Part shown: in pieces, positions 12,104 through 24,119 of the stretch
Layout: every line of letters begins with the position of its first letter
Position numbering within the stretch: the first letter of the stretch is position 1
Assembly: GCF_964340395.1 (NCBI RefSeq)
Contig: NC_135561.1
Coordinates: forward strand, 10,062,732-10,122,731
From: Glandiceps talaboti
Taxonomy: Eukaryota; Hemichordata; Enteropneusta; Spengelidae
Direction of reading: 5' to 3'
Length of the DNA: 60,000 nt
Program-made: the position numbers and the translations under genes
Notes under the pieces: model-generated
Told to the model about the DNA's origin: nothing
Databases searched by the model: none
What the model saw: only the letters and a program-made list of their open reading frames with translations

Positions 12104-13256
12104 GTAGTGACTGACTAATCGCGACAGACGGAGAAAGAGAGACACACAGAGAGAGATATACAGAGAGAGAGAAAGGTCAATGGAAATTGTCAGATATTTA
12201 AGATACTATGTTGTAAGTATAACCAAGTGTTATTTCGTGTATCGCAACTAAAACATATTTTATCGTATAACAAACTCTGATTAGGCACAACAATATGAAA
12301 TGATAACATGAGCCACGGTTCACACTATTTAACACCTGCCAACAGTACCGCTTTTAATGTACCAGTGAGCAACTTAGCTCCCACTAATACCTACTCTTAG
12401 TCCCTGGTATACATTGACAGAGAATGAATGGAGAGATCGGTGGCCTATACAAGCAAACGAGAACTCTGACCTATTTGCGATAAAAGACTGTTTGTGTCTG
12501 TTATTAGGCATCGTCGTTTCATCGTGTACCACAGAAAGGTCAACGCATTGTCAAAGATAATATGCAATTTGTCCTGGTAGTTTGAAAGATATTTGTTAAG
12601 TGACTGTTTTGGGAATTACTCATTTGTTTGAGTTTTTGTTTGTTTGTTTGTTTGTTTGTTTGTTTGTTTGTTTATTTATTTATTTGTGTGTATGTATGTA
12701 TGTATGTATGTCTGTCTGTCTTTCTGTCTGTCTGTCTGTCTTTCTGTCTGTTTGTTTGTTTATTTGTTTGTTTATTTATTTATTTGTGTTTGTGTTTTTG
12801 TTTGTGATTGTTTCTTTGTGTGTTTGTTCGTTCGTTTGTTTGTTTGTTTGTTAGTTTACTTATTTGATTAACTAAAAACTACACAAATTAATCATTTTTT
12901 TACTGTAACATGTTCATCTTGTTATCATATTTATCATTATTTTTCTCTATTAATAGTTGGCAGTGCATTTCTAATTTCAAATCACAACACACTCCTTCAA
13001 TTCGATGTAATGAAAAAACATGTTTAGAAACAAAATAGTTGTTTAACCCTCCACTGTCTATGCATAAACTAAGTTTTACTTCAAGTTGGCGGACATTGTT
13101 TCCTTTTCGTTTTTTTAACAACCATAAAATATATATTGCAAAGTCTAGAGCAAAATCGAGATGTCTCTAAAGTATTCTTCTTTAACAATGTATCAATAGA
13201 ATGACATATGAGGAAGGTAATTTTACCCCTGTGACGTTTGACCAATAGAACTTTGT
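11567..13256. other. Gene B to gene C intergenic region with simple repeats
   Basis: No gene was recognised. The region holds an (AG)n array at about 12031-12099, more GA-rich sequence to 12172, and a TTTG/TATG/TCTG tetranucleotide block at 12631-12860. The Phe-Val-Cys-Leu type frames across this block are low-complexity artefacts. Confidence 0.75.
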
Positions 13257-13262
13257 CACGTG
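13257..13262 (+). promoter_or_regulatory. CACGTG E-box upstream of gene C
   Basis: A CACGTG palindrome lies 100 bases before the gene C start codon, close behind a CCAAT sequence on the same strand at about 13240. Gene D has CACGTG 67 bases before its start codon. The shared element could be a basic helix-loop-helix type binding site, though a single 6-mer carries little weight. Confidence 0.3.
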
Positions 13263-13356
13263 GTACGTGTCAATGTATTTGCCAAGCTTCGTCGTTTTAC
13301 CTGGGGTGTGTTTACGCGTATATGTTGTCTTTCTAGGCAGGGTACGAGTGCTCACA

Positions 13357-15895
13357 ATGGCGTTACAACACAGACTATTGGTGTTCACCAAATTGCAATC
13401 TTATCAAACTGCTGGCGAAGAAGTAACCAATTTAATCAGAAATACCCTATGTGAAGGTAGTAATGTCGTAGTCGAAACGTTTCGCGCAAACAGGGGTCAG
13501 GGAAACGGGCAGCATTTCCTTTCAACGTCCGCTATAGTCGTGATAGACGCCAGGCAAACCCGTTCACTAATAACACCAGAGAGACGAGACGCCAACGTTG
13601 ATCACTGGGATGAACTGGTTATGCTTACAGAGAAGGTGACCAAACCAAAAGGTAATGTATCATTCGTCTGTTTGTTTGGAGGCCAGCTATTTATGGGTTG
13701 AACTATTCAAGGTTGAAGTCAAGGGTAGATGTACAGTACTCGGGAAGCGAGGTATAGCTTCAGTCGTCCGTGAAAACAGTACGACTTGTAAGACTTGTAC
13801 GCTATGGTGTTATTGTTACTGGTTGTTATTTCAGTTGGTGTTACACACATGCCCTGTTATTTTTTCACAATGATTATTCAGTATAATTTAATTTTACATA
13901 TTTGTTGCGACGTTCTTTAGTCTATTCCACAAAAATCATTCATCTTATAGTTGTCTCATAAAAGAGTTGCAGTTGAGTAATTTTTAGACAGAGTCGCTAG
14001 GGAAGAAAAACAGCCACAGCTGTGCAACAACAAGTTAGAGTGAATAGTTGCAAACGGTAATTCATATCATTCTATCTTGTATTATTTAATGACTGCATTT
14101 TCCATATGAAAAATTCCACCTGGCGATATCATAGAGAATTATGGGCATTCATAAATGTTACAAGTTACAAGAATAATGAATTTAAAATACACATTTCTTG
14201 TTGTGTTTGATAACAGGTTCAATATTAGTGGTTATTTACGGAGATGAATGGTCTAAAGACCTTGGCGATCAGTCCTTAATTTCAAGCCGATGGATGAGGA
14301 TATGGGAATATAACGACACAACAGCATTCCGCCTTGCTAATCAAAAAAGGTGTTTTAGCTTGTGGACATATTTCACTACCAAACAGGCACAGCAAATCAA
14401 AGATTACATTACCAATGAAGTGCCATCTTACGTAGAACTAGAAAGGTTGCTGAAAATCGACGGAGGGTGGACTCCTCGTTCCGGACTTCTGCCAACGTAT
14501 GTGACAGAACTACTGCCTCGTTCCATACTCGTGGTTGGGAACAACGCAAGCTTCGAAACATTAGACAAGTACTTGCAAATAAATCCATTTACGGTTTATG
14601 ACAAACAACATTATGTCAACGACAATGTACAACTTCGAATATATCACCAACAGTTACAGGAACGGCCTAGGTTTGGTTTCAAAACTTTATCCTCCTGGGG
14701 TTTCAACCACCGAATTCTACGAGTTTACAACGTAGCCATTACACCTACTCGATATTGTGAGGGTCTCACTGATGATACAAAACAGATGTCTGCGTTACTT
14801 GACGACATCACGAGATACAGACTTCCTAGTATGACCAAACATGTCTGGAACGACTCCCGCGCTTTGCTGAAGTCTGTAGCGACACCGATATTGAAAACTG
14901 CTGCCTACGTCGGTGTATCTCCACTGTCATTTGACGAAGGCCTGCTGTATGCACACTGTACAAAATGTTATGAAAACCTTGCACGTCAGACAGAACTACC
15001 CACAAACATATTTGGTAAGTATTACATGTATGTATGTATGTATGTATACAAACAAAGTCAACGGCATCTTAAGTGGTTTAAATTTAACAAGTCAACAATT
15101 TTGACGTTCATTTTCGGTTCAATTGTGATATCAACAAAAATCAGGACTAAAAATAATACAAAGACCATTTGGAAACCAATGGAAAACATGAACTACACAC
15201 TCACACATGAAAAAAATATAATAAAATAAAATAAAAAATCTACCTACCCCACCTATTCTAAAATTGAGGGTAATCGGAACCACATAATTGTTTTATTAAG
15301 CCTTAGTACAAGGTAATCATTGTTGATCTGGGGGTGCATGTCTCTTCTCCATTTTTTTCACATCATGTCATGTTCCTCATCACTGTTATCAATCGTACAG
15401 GTATTAAAAGCAACGTCAGTTTAAAAAGGTCCATTACGTTTGGGTTGTTAATTTGAAAGATTAATTGTAACGCGCTTTTAATTTTTCTGTCCTAACCATA
15501 TAGGAAATTATGCTCACTATATCAACAAAGTTATAGTTTTATCAGTTGGAAACGAGTTGAAGTCACCGAAAAGAATCACGGGGAAAGTGATCAGCAGGCA
15601 AAAAGTTCAGGAAGAGAGCTTACGAAAGAAGTCCAGAAGTCAGTTGGAAAATAAGGCTGTAGAGGGAGGGTACTATGATGAAACTGATGGAAAATCCCAG
15701 ACATTGTATCAACAACTGCACAAGAAAATACTACCGCGGGCTAAAGAGCACGACCGCCGTTCCTTATGTACTGATTTTATGGAATTTATTTTCCTACTAT
15801 GTTTATATTTGTTTGCGTTAATTCTGATATACTCGATAGCGGCATTCCGTCTAACGAAAATGGTCTGTCGTTCATTCATCCCAAAATCAAAATGA
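13357..15895 (+). CDS. Gene C: putative tail-anchored protein with TIR-like N-terminal region, 480 aa
   Basis: Three exons join in phase 1: 13357-13651, 14217-15014 and 15546-15895, giving 480 residues. Exon 1 encodes a strand-helix-strand pattern ending in a buried strand (AIVVIDARQ) and a DHWDEL motif. Exon 2 opens with the strand SILVVIYGDEW. This order resembles the second half of TIR domains, a resemblance seen by eye and not tested. A second strand-loop, SILVVGNN, follows in exon 2, and HCTKC lies at 345-349. The last exon has a charged linker and one hydrophobic segment at about 443-464 before a short basic tail, so the protein is probably tail-anchored with its bulk in the cytosol. 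No signal peptide is seen. The ATG matches the start context of gene D (Met-Ala-x-Gln-His). The family is not recognised. An alternative last exon may lie at 16234-16319. Confidence 0.8.
15015..15545 (+). other. Intron 2 of gene C
   Basis: This intron separates the HCTKC-bearing exon from the membrane-anchor exon. It has a strong donor GTAAGT and the acceptor TTTTATCAG. A short (TATG)n run follows the donor. The open frame of exon 2 runs on into the intron, but the paralog comparison with gene D supports the donor at 15015. Confidence 0.7.
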
Positions 15896-16233
15896 AAACT
15901 TATAGTGCCAATCTCCTCCTGATCTAAGTATACTCGGACGTTGCTCTCGCTGATTTGTTCTGACAGTGGTCCAATGGTTCAGCATACCACAGGGTATCAA
16001 TCAGTAGACAGAATGTCGTTTCGATGAATGAATTATAATATTTTCCAATTTTTTAAAATGTATGTTGACGACACATTTTGTATAATATGACTCTTGAAAT
16101 ACTAAACTGTTGAGCAAGAGGTGTTATCTTCGTTAATTCGGTAATTAACAAAACCAAACTACCCGTTTGCTGCTATTGAATGAATGTTCATAAACTTTGG
16201 GTTCATACTTAATAATGAAATTTCAACTCACAG

Positions 16234-16319
16234 AGTCAAAAACAATCTTTGAAGCGAATCCCAATAACCCATGGCAGTATACCCCTGTCAATGATGACGA
16301 GACGTCAGCAGAAATGTGA
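16234..16319 (+). CDS. Possible alternative last exon of gene C
   Basis: A good acceptor (TTTCAACTCACAG) is followed by a phase 1 open frame of 28 codons ending in TGA. It encodes a hydrophilic tail beginning ESKTIF, containing NPNNPWQYTPVNDD. Phase 1 fits the donor of gene C exon 2 at 15014, so skipping the anchor exon would give a soluble form. The composition looks coding, but the segment is short and no paralogous exon was found behind gene D, so this is a tentative call. Confidence 0.3.
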
Positions 16320-16861
16320 GATTCGCTTCCAAGAATTGTGAGTAGACATTTCCATTAGTATCCGTTTACTCACTTAGTTGCAACGTTTTAATTGTTAAAG
16401 ATTATGTATGCTAATTGCATATTACCATGCAGTAGCTCAATTTGACACACACATGTGACGCTGGTTGTTTGGTCGACTATGGTCACTTTAGGTGTCTTCA
16501 CATTTTTCATATTTCAATATACGTCCATAGTTATTTCCATTATAATTATAACGGGAGAAATACACATGGACGGTCAATCAATTAATTAATTGGACATGAA
16601 GATATATTATCAAGAAGCAATTTAAAATAATTTGTGCCTCTAGTAAGTTTGAGTGCTTTGAATCATCCTTGGAAGGTCGCCCACATGCATATGTAAATGT
16701 TACTTCGTGTGTTAACTGTCTGTTCACAGGCAACCAAAGGAGCAAACTAACGACTAACACTGTTGTCAAAGGCGCGATTTATACTGAGTGTCCTAAAACA
16801 GACTAAGACCAATTTTTAAATTGAAAACACTCATTCCATTCTAGTTTGTCTACAAGAAACA

Positions 16862-16867
16862 AATAAA
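16862..16867 (+). promoter_or_regulatory. Candidate poly(A) signal for gene C
   Basis: This is the first AATAAA downstream of gene C that I noticed. It lies about 970 bases after the main stop and 540 after the possible alternative exon, so it could serve either transcript. Confidence 0.3.
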
Positions 16868-17835
16868 GAATTACCTTTGGAAAATAAAAAAAAAATAAAG
16901 GTGAAACTTGAGTCGGTGTGAATTATTTTTTAAGCGTTAATGAACTTGAATCATTTGTCCTGTTCATACGTAGCCATCACACTTTATTAGAGGAGTTTAC
17001 AGAATATGGCATGCCGTGGAGGCGTTCCTGTACATACACGTATCCAAAATCCCTTGGCCCAAACAATCCCAATCTCTTTCTGAGGTAGATCTTTGGATTT
17101 GTTTTCACGCCAGGGTGAATGCAAGTCTCGATACGCTTGACATGGAATTATCAATAAGTGACTTGAAACACAATGGGGGCAAGGCCCTCTAAATGTCATT
17201 ACCCTCTACAACAGCCTGTCGGATACGGCTTTTGTCTAGACTAGTTTGCGTTTAGTTCTTACTTCATGTGTTTGAATCGAGGAGTAATACTAATTGCTGA
17301 TTTTAGGTGCACAATTGGCCAGTTTTATAATTCAATGTGAAACAAAGAAGGTATAAGTGTAAATGTCACAGGTCGGTCAAAGTTACCTTTACCACAAAGT
17401 CTGTATACAGTTGTCTGATCGAGCTAGGCTTATTCGGCGTTGTATTAAAACCACTATATTCTAGTACGACTGCATAACCCCTGGCAGTTGCATGACCTCT
17501 GTATAATTAACATATGTTGACCTGGAATGTTTATAGAGCAGAGAGTTGAAAATAAGGTTAACCATTGAATATACTATCTGCATAGAAAACAGCAGTAGCT
17601 CAGTATCAGGATTCATTCACATGAATTGAACAAGGTCAACATGCTGCTTCAATCATTGAACATTTTGGTAAAAGTTATTGTGTTCTAGATTAGACAAGGC
17701 TAATATATAAGCTTAAAATGTTTTCTGTTTAAATGGTTTCTTCAATCTAAATCTCAATTTTGGCCATAATTGGATCTATACTTTAATGTTATTGTATTAT
17801 GCCTGTTTGTCATTTTCTGAAAAGTGCACTATTAA

Positions 17836-17853
17836 TGTATGTATGTATGTATG

Positions 17854-17884
<31 letters not shown>

Positions 17885-18062
17885 GTACATATGTATGTAT
17901 GTCCCCATGTATGTATGTATGTATGTATGTATGTATGTATGTGTGTATGTATGTATGTATGTATGTATGTATGCATGTATGTATGTATGTATGTATGTAT
18001 GTATGACGTATGTATGTATGTATGTATGTATGTATGTATGTATGTATGTATGTATGTATGTA
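17836..18062. repeat. (TATG)n microsatellite array
   Basis: More than 200 bases of TATG units with few interruptions, followed by CGTA and GT runs to about 18100. The reading frames in both directions (Met-Tyr-Val-Cys or His-Thr-Tyr-Ile repeats) are artefacts of the repeat. Confidence 0.95.
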
Positions 18063-18666
18063 TACGTACGTACGTACGTGTGTGTGTGTGTGTGTATGTA
18101 TGTGAATGTGAGCGTGTATATTTGTGTATGTATCCACGAATGTATATATGCACATGTATGTGTGTCTGTCTTTGATGAAGTGAATGGTTTCAGTATTTAG
18201 ACGTCTTCAAAAGTTACAATATCAAGCAATTAAACGATTTCACAATGTCGATGTTTCTGGCGGAGTTTCCACTGTCGATGTTTTTAGTGATATTTTACCA
18301 CCTTAGTTTCGCCTATCCATGCTTTTGTCTATACTTGTCTACATACAAAATAAGAAAAGAAAATGGTTTACAAATAAATCGTCAGTTGTCGAGAAAAAAG
18401 TCATGAAGATTCTACAAATACCCAATGCTTTCAGATAAAGCATGATAGAAAAATTGAAAGAAACATTCCTCATATATCGTATACATACTCATAAACGTCC
18501 ATGATAAATGCAGTTCAACATACGATATGAAGACCCTCATTCTGAATTTACATATTATTTTACAGAAAAGTATAATGGATAAATTCTGTTTGCGACAGAC
18601 GTGTATTAGTGCTACAGTGTTATCTCCAACGAGGTGCATCGACCTTTCCAACATGTGATATGTAAT

Positions 18667-18672
18667 CACGTG
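18667..18672 (+). promoter_or_regulatory. CACGTG E-box upstream of gene D
   Basis: CACGTG lies 67 bases before the preferred start codon of gene D. Gene C has the same hexamer 100 bases before its start. It is palindromic and could be coincidental. Confidence 0.3.
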
Positions 18673-18733
18673 ATATGTTCATTGTTCCGAGTAAAGCATG
18701 CATCAAAGTGCAGGAGGAACAGCACTGCTCAAC

Positions 18734-21326
18734 ATGGCCGTCCAACATAGACTACTCGTGTTCACAAAACTCGAGTCTTTTCACACGGCAGGCGAGGAAG
18801 TGACGAAGTTGCTGAAAGATATATTAGACACTGAAACGGGCGAAGGTAGCGATGTCGTTGTTGAAAGGTATGATCATAAAAAAGGCAATGACACGGGACG
18901 TGGTTTCAGTTCAACGTCTGTAGTTGTCGTGATAGATGCTAGACAAACTCGTACACTCATAACACCAGAGAGGCGAGACCCCAATGTTGATCACTGGAAC
19001 GAACTGGCGATGTTGACGTCGGATGTTACTAAGCCAAAAGGTAATGTTGAATCAATTATAAAATTATCATTACATTTTTAGATTTTAATGCGACACGACT
19101 GCAAAAAAATAGGCAATTTTCGAACTAAACTCTTTATTAACGATGAATTTGAGGCATCGAATTTCTAGTATGACTATATATGGGTATAATTTTTATGATA
19201 GATAACTTGATTTGCTGTAAGCAATATCTATACTCAATTGACAATGACCTGAACTGAAAGAACAGTCTATAGTACTTTCACTTTGTATCATATTGTCGAT
19301 CACACATGGTGGTTTAGCATTAAAAGTGAGCTAGTCTTTTATACCAAGCCATGGCATTCTTTGTATAAACCTTTCATATGTTTACAGACTCCATTTCAGT
19401 GGTTTACACACTGTTCTTCCAATGGAACCTGTTGCAAGATTACATGCACAGCAAAACAGACAAAAAGGGACAAACTAGCACAACAAGTTACAGAGCCACA
19501 GACTGAGTATACTTTTAACCAAACATCCAATTACATTACCAGACTACATTCGTGCAGGAACCCTTGTAACAAAAACACAGTTTATAATTTATAACACCAG
19601 TCATATATATTAAAGATTTATATATTGATTTTCAGGTTCAATATTGTTGGTTATTTATGGAGACGATGGGCATCTCGATGACCAATCTTTAATTTCACCT
19701 CAGTGGCTCAGAATTTGGAAATTTAACGACACAACAGCTTTCACGCTCGCTCAGAATGGAAGATGTCTCAGTATATCGAGAAATTTCAATAGGAGGCAAT
19801 CGGAACATATCAAACAGTACTTTAGAGTGACTATGCATTTGAACTTGGAATTGGAAAGTTTACTAAATAGGTGTGATATTGCGAAAGCGTCGAAATATAT
19901 CAGGAACCTCACCCCTCGATCTTTGCTTGTTGTCGGAGACGATGAAAACTTGGACGCATTCAAGCAGTACCTGCAACTGAATCCATTAATGGCTTGTGAT
20001 AAACAAAAGAACATCGGTGATAAAATCGACGTTCAGGTCTATAAAGAGAATGATATATCGGTTGCATTGCAGGGAAAGGCCGCTGAGATATTAAAGAACC
20101 GTTACTTGTCCGTGTATACCGTGAACGTCACATCAATCAAATATTGTGATGGTGAGGGCGTAGATTCTCAAGAAATGGCAACAAAACTTGACGGTATAAC
20201 ACGATACCGGCTTCCAAACATCGCCAAACCAATTTTGGATGTGATTTTACTTTTACCATTCGCTAATAGCATATTGAGTATTATGGCTAAATTTGGTGTA
20301 TTAAATATGTTAGCCCATATTGGTTACTGGCCACTGTCGTATGATGCTGTGGTACTGTATCCTCATTGTAATGATTGTCGTGACATCCTAACAGATCCAG
20401 GGAAGCGGAATATCAGCATACTGGGTATGTATTACTATTTATATACTAACGCATAGCCAGGCCTATCCCTAGCACCTGCAGTCACCGATCGGAATATGGC
20501 TTGTACACAATAACTCCATACCGCTCTGTTGATTAAATTCCATTACGTGTCGTCAAACTTTTGTATAATAATAGTTGTGTTTATTGGTATTACTTTCTGC
20601 TGTGTTGCTGTAACGGCACAATTACAAGATGTTGTACTGTTGTTGGTGTAAAATGCACTGTTGAACGCACGAAGGTATGTGTACATTGTGGTTGCTAAAT
20701 TTGAAATTTCCACTTTGATACTATTGTTGTTAAATGTTGACTAGTTGACATTAATGCCACGTTGTTTATTTCCTCTTAATCCAGACAACATTGTCATCAA
20801 ATCCAATGAAATGGTGGTTCCATTCGCTGGAATAGAGCGTCAATCATCTCGAGAAATTGAAGGAAAAGAAGCCAGTGGAAAAGCTCTGTCTCAAAGAGTC
20901 CATCGACGAGGTCAATCAAAAACTGATTTAGAAAGTAAAACAAGTGAAGGAAGGGACGAGCAACATGATGTCGATGAGCCAGGTAACGAGCAAACTGTCA
21001 ATAGACAAACATCCACTTGTATGCTGTTGTCAGCGTTACTTGCAATTATCATGAACTTCATTATATTACCAATTTGTAAATTAGTTACCAATGTCTTAGT
21101 ATACATTGTAGTCATATGCCAATCACTAATCATGATTCTACCAATTATCAAATATGAAATTCAGAAGGTGTGTCGTAACTTTACCATAGCGGATATAACC
21201 TCACAACTAGGTTTGGTTTTGATGACTGTCATTAGCTACCTGTTTAAGATTCTACAACAGGTATGCAAGAGTGTGGCGACTTTCATTGCAAATATTCTTA
21301 AGAAAAAGCATAAGAATGAAATCTAA
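18734..21326 (+). CDS. Gene D: paralog of gene C with several C-terminal membrane segments, 545 aa
   Basis: Three exons join in phase 1: 18734-19040, 19636-20424 and 20785-21326, giving 545 residues. An ATG at 18698 is also in frame, but 18734 matches the gene C start (MAVQHRLL against MALQHRLL). Exon 1 repeats the TIR-like pattern (VVVVIDARQ, then DHWNEL). Exon 2 begins SILLVIYGDD, has a second strand-loop SLLVVGDDEN near residue 200, and HCNDC at 346-350, one residue from its position in gene C. The last exon starts with a long charged linker and then has hydrophobic stretches at about 444-464, 466-487 and 507-522, where C and E have only one. It ends in a basic KKKHK tail. The likely topology is cytosolic N-terminus with a C-terminal anchor. 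Function is unknown. Confidence 0.8.
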
Positions 21327-21435
21327 TTAGATTGATGTGCTTGTCACCTTTGAAGCTCTTTCGCCTCGGTTGTACTTTCGTATATTCATTTCAGTCTGAC
21401 CAGAAACTATTATAGTTGGCAAGTTATCTTCAAAC

Positions 21436-21447
21436 GAAAGTGAAAGT
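21436..21447 (+). promoter_or_regulatory. ISRE/IRF-like motif
   Basis: GAAAGTGAAAGT matches the interferon-stimulated response element core (two GAAA boxes two bases apart). It lies about 110 bases after the gene D stop rather than in front of a start codon, so it would have to act as an enhancer. Such a 12-mer is uncommon by chance, but one instance is weak evidence. Confidence 0.3.
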
Positions 21448-21682
21448 AAATGTTATTTTATTTTATTTTTTAGGGAAATTATTTCTAAGTATATTCTTTA
21501 AAATCTCTATCTGAGATTGTTTGTCTATTCCGTCAACTCTGATTAAAACTGATCAATTGCTGAGTGATCAATATTGTAACAAGTTGGAGTTAGCTTTAAT
21601 GAATTTCTTTTAATTTATTTCTATCTTCCCTGCAATGGATTAACCATAAATGTAAAATGAGAAATGCTGTAGGTCAGATTTG

Positions 21683-21688
21683 AATAAA
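21683..21688 (+). promoter_or_regulatory. Candidate poly(A) signal of gene D
   Basis: AATAAA about 360 bases after the gene D stop codon, on the gene strand. Confidence 0.45.
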
Positions 21689-23401
21689 GTCTTGAAAAAT
21701 ATCAGAAGCCTTTTAGTCGTGTATTTTAGTTGTTTTCAGAATGTGATTTAGAAGTGACGAGACGCTATTATATTTATCTGCCATAATGATTAAAATCTGA
21801 CAAGACTGAAAACAAAATGGCCGCTCTGTCGTTGTTTGGTCAGACTACAGCACGATATGCATAGTGTACTCGGTTGTTTACGAAACTTAGATTAAAGGTC
21901 GGTGTATTGTGGTTGAAGCTAAAAGATCACGTCATCATAAATTCTGTGTACAGATGTTCACGTGACTCAGTAACAGAGTTCTATTTATAGTCACTGACTC
22001 ATCCTAGGAAACTTTTATTAAACTGTTTCAGATTTCATGTGTGTTTCAGGATGATAAAACACATCGATATCCGGGAGGTGCAATTATTTTTATTCATTAG
22101 AAAGTATACAATTATGTCCCTAAGTTGAAATATTGATTTCCCAGAATTGCGACTAATATGATTATATCGTATATTATAACAATTGGCAAGAATTCAAGGT
22201 TTCATGTGTGGATAACACCAGAATTCTGAACAGGTGTGCTAAAACAATGGAGTCATATCTTCATTGTTGGCGGAATACAGACAATCATTCTGCTGCTAAA
22301 ATGCTGAAAGGCCTGTTGACCTTCCACCCCCATATTTACCCTGCGTATCTCAGATTAGGTCTCAAAGCAACAACTGGTGATAAATAATGGTCAAACCTCA
22401 GCCTCAGGGGTCAAAGATCAGTTATTTCTATGGTAACTACAGGGTTGACATCGTCAAGTTGTGATTTGGTCAATCGTTGGTGGCACTACACAAAATTCTT
22501 CCCGTGGGATTCACACTGAACGAATCAGTTGTTAATCATTTTGAAGCAAGATCTTTAATTTATGACAGCAAAGATTAAAACAGCTGTCTGGGGAATAACA
22601 TAAATCATATATTTGTTTATCAATCATCATTCAAGCGTCATCTTCAACCCATTTGATTTACGTAGTATAGTCTGTCCATACAGTTCAGTTTTCTGGTTGA
22701 GCGATTCTTATTCTCTGTATGAAGGCAGCTGAAATTAAGTATAGGTATGCATCCTCTCATATGTAGGTATAATTGACATGTACTGACGCGAAGGGCTAAA
22801 AGTAAAGACTCTAGATGGTTGCGAAATATACTATGCTATCGCTTTCGTAATAGCAAGACCTCGTTCCTGAACTGCATGATAAAAGATCAACATAGAGTTA
22901 AAGCCATTGAAAAGTTTCATTTAGTAATTAGCTTTATAATTGTCCACCGTGTTCAAATAAGCAAATAAGCATAAGTTTCTTGGTGTGTTTATTTCATCTT
23001 AACATTCAACGAGATCCATATCACCCTTGCTTATTTTTTTGTGTTGTTTGTTCATCATTTGTAGACGTCAGCTCTCAAGTACAAAGTAAACGACCTTTGA
23101 CTCGCTTGTCATCCTACGACATCACCCGTGTAGTAATGTGCTAACACTATGCATACATTGTTTAGACATTCGCAGTCATGGTAACCATGGCCAGATGCCC
23201 GTCAACGACTACGGAAACAAACAGGTCTACATTTAATGCTAGTATATTTAGATGTGTTGTTCAGACAGGTAAATTGTCAAGGTGAACCCTCCCCCTTTGA
23301 ATATATGGCTCTTTTTAGTGGTATCCACTTTCACTAACGTTAAAGAGAAACGTACAACGTTTTCGTTTGACAACGAAGACAACTTTCGTAAAGCTGATTT
23401 T

Positions 23402-24065
23402 TTACATAAGGGTTATGAAGATAACAATAACAAAAACAACGGTGATTAAAATTACGCTTATTGAGATATATTTCAATTTGCTTGGAACGATGCAGTCAAT
23501 AACGTCACTGTCTTCTACTAGGTTCTTGTTGATGTATCCTGGAGTTGGGCATATGCACCAGGTATAGAATTTCAACAAAGCGTCCATGGGCATTTGGCTC
23601 AAAACTGATGCTAGTTCACTAGACTTTGCCATACTGTTGTATCTGTTTGCTAACATCATGGTGGCCTGGTGGATGTTGGTTTCCAAACCATCTGCGCCTC
23701 GTATAGATATAAATTGATGCACATTCTCAGGTCGACACGAGGTGCCTATAGTGTCTGGAATATAACAAACAGAGTTACGAGAAATGGTTGACTAACTGGC
23801 TAAATAGATGACTGGACAAGTGGCTGGCTGGCTGTATTGATGAATGGAGGGAGGGAGGGACGGATGGCTGGCTGGATGGATGGATGGATGGGTGAATGGG
23901 TTAATGGATGGCTCGATGGATAGATGTATAGTATGAAATGTAATTTATGTGTAATATATCATATGTTCATGTGTGTCAATGTATACGCAAGGATGGAGGA
24001 TTAAGTGGGCGGATTGATTGATTGATTGATTGGTTGGTTGGTTGGTTGGTTGGTTGGTTGGTTGG

Positions 24066-24119
<54 letters not shown>

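Larger units (their letters stand above)
15896..18666. other. Gene C to gene D intergenic region
   Basis: No complete gene was recognised. It holds a possible alternative terminal exon of gene C (16234-16319), an AATAAA at 16862-16867 that could serve gene C, and a long (TATG)n array at 17836-18062. The left end of the segmental duplication is near 18345. The remainder is AT-rich without supported features. Confidence 0.6.
21327..23401. other. Tail-to-tail region between genes D and E
   Basis: Genes D and E converge here. The region holds a candidate poly(A) signal for D (AATAAA at 21683-21688) and an ISRE-like motif at 21436-21447. From about 22180 the sequence is repeated in copy B at about 29345-30596. 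No coding exon was recognised. Confidence 0.6.

Noticed and set aside
17797-18200. Long Met-Tyr-Val-Cys and His-Thr-Tyr-Ile frames (also at 4.9, 25.1 and 32.3 kb)
   Set aside because: They are translations of (TATG)n arrays, open in several frames on both strands, without splice or start context.
18698-18733. Upstream ATG of gene D
   Set aside because: It adds 12 residues with no counterpart in gene C, whose start aligns with the ATG at 18734.
19283-19594. 103-codon frame inside gene D intron 1
   Set aside because: It lies between the exon 1 donor and exon 2 acceptor, both supported by gene C, and the matching region in copy B has indels that break it.
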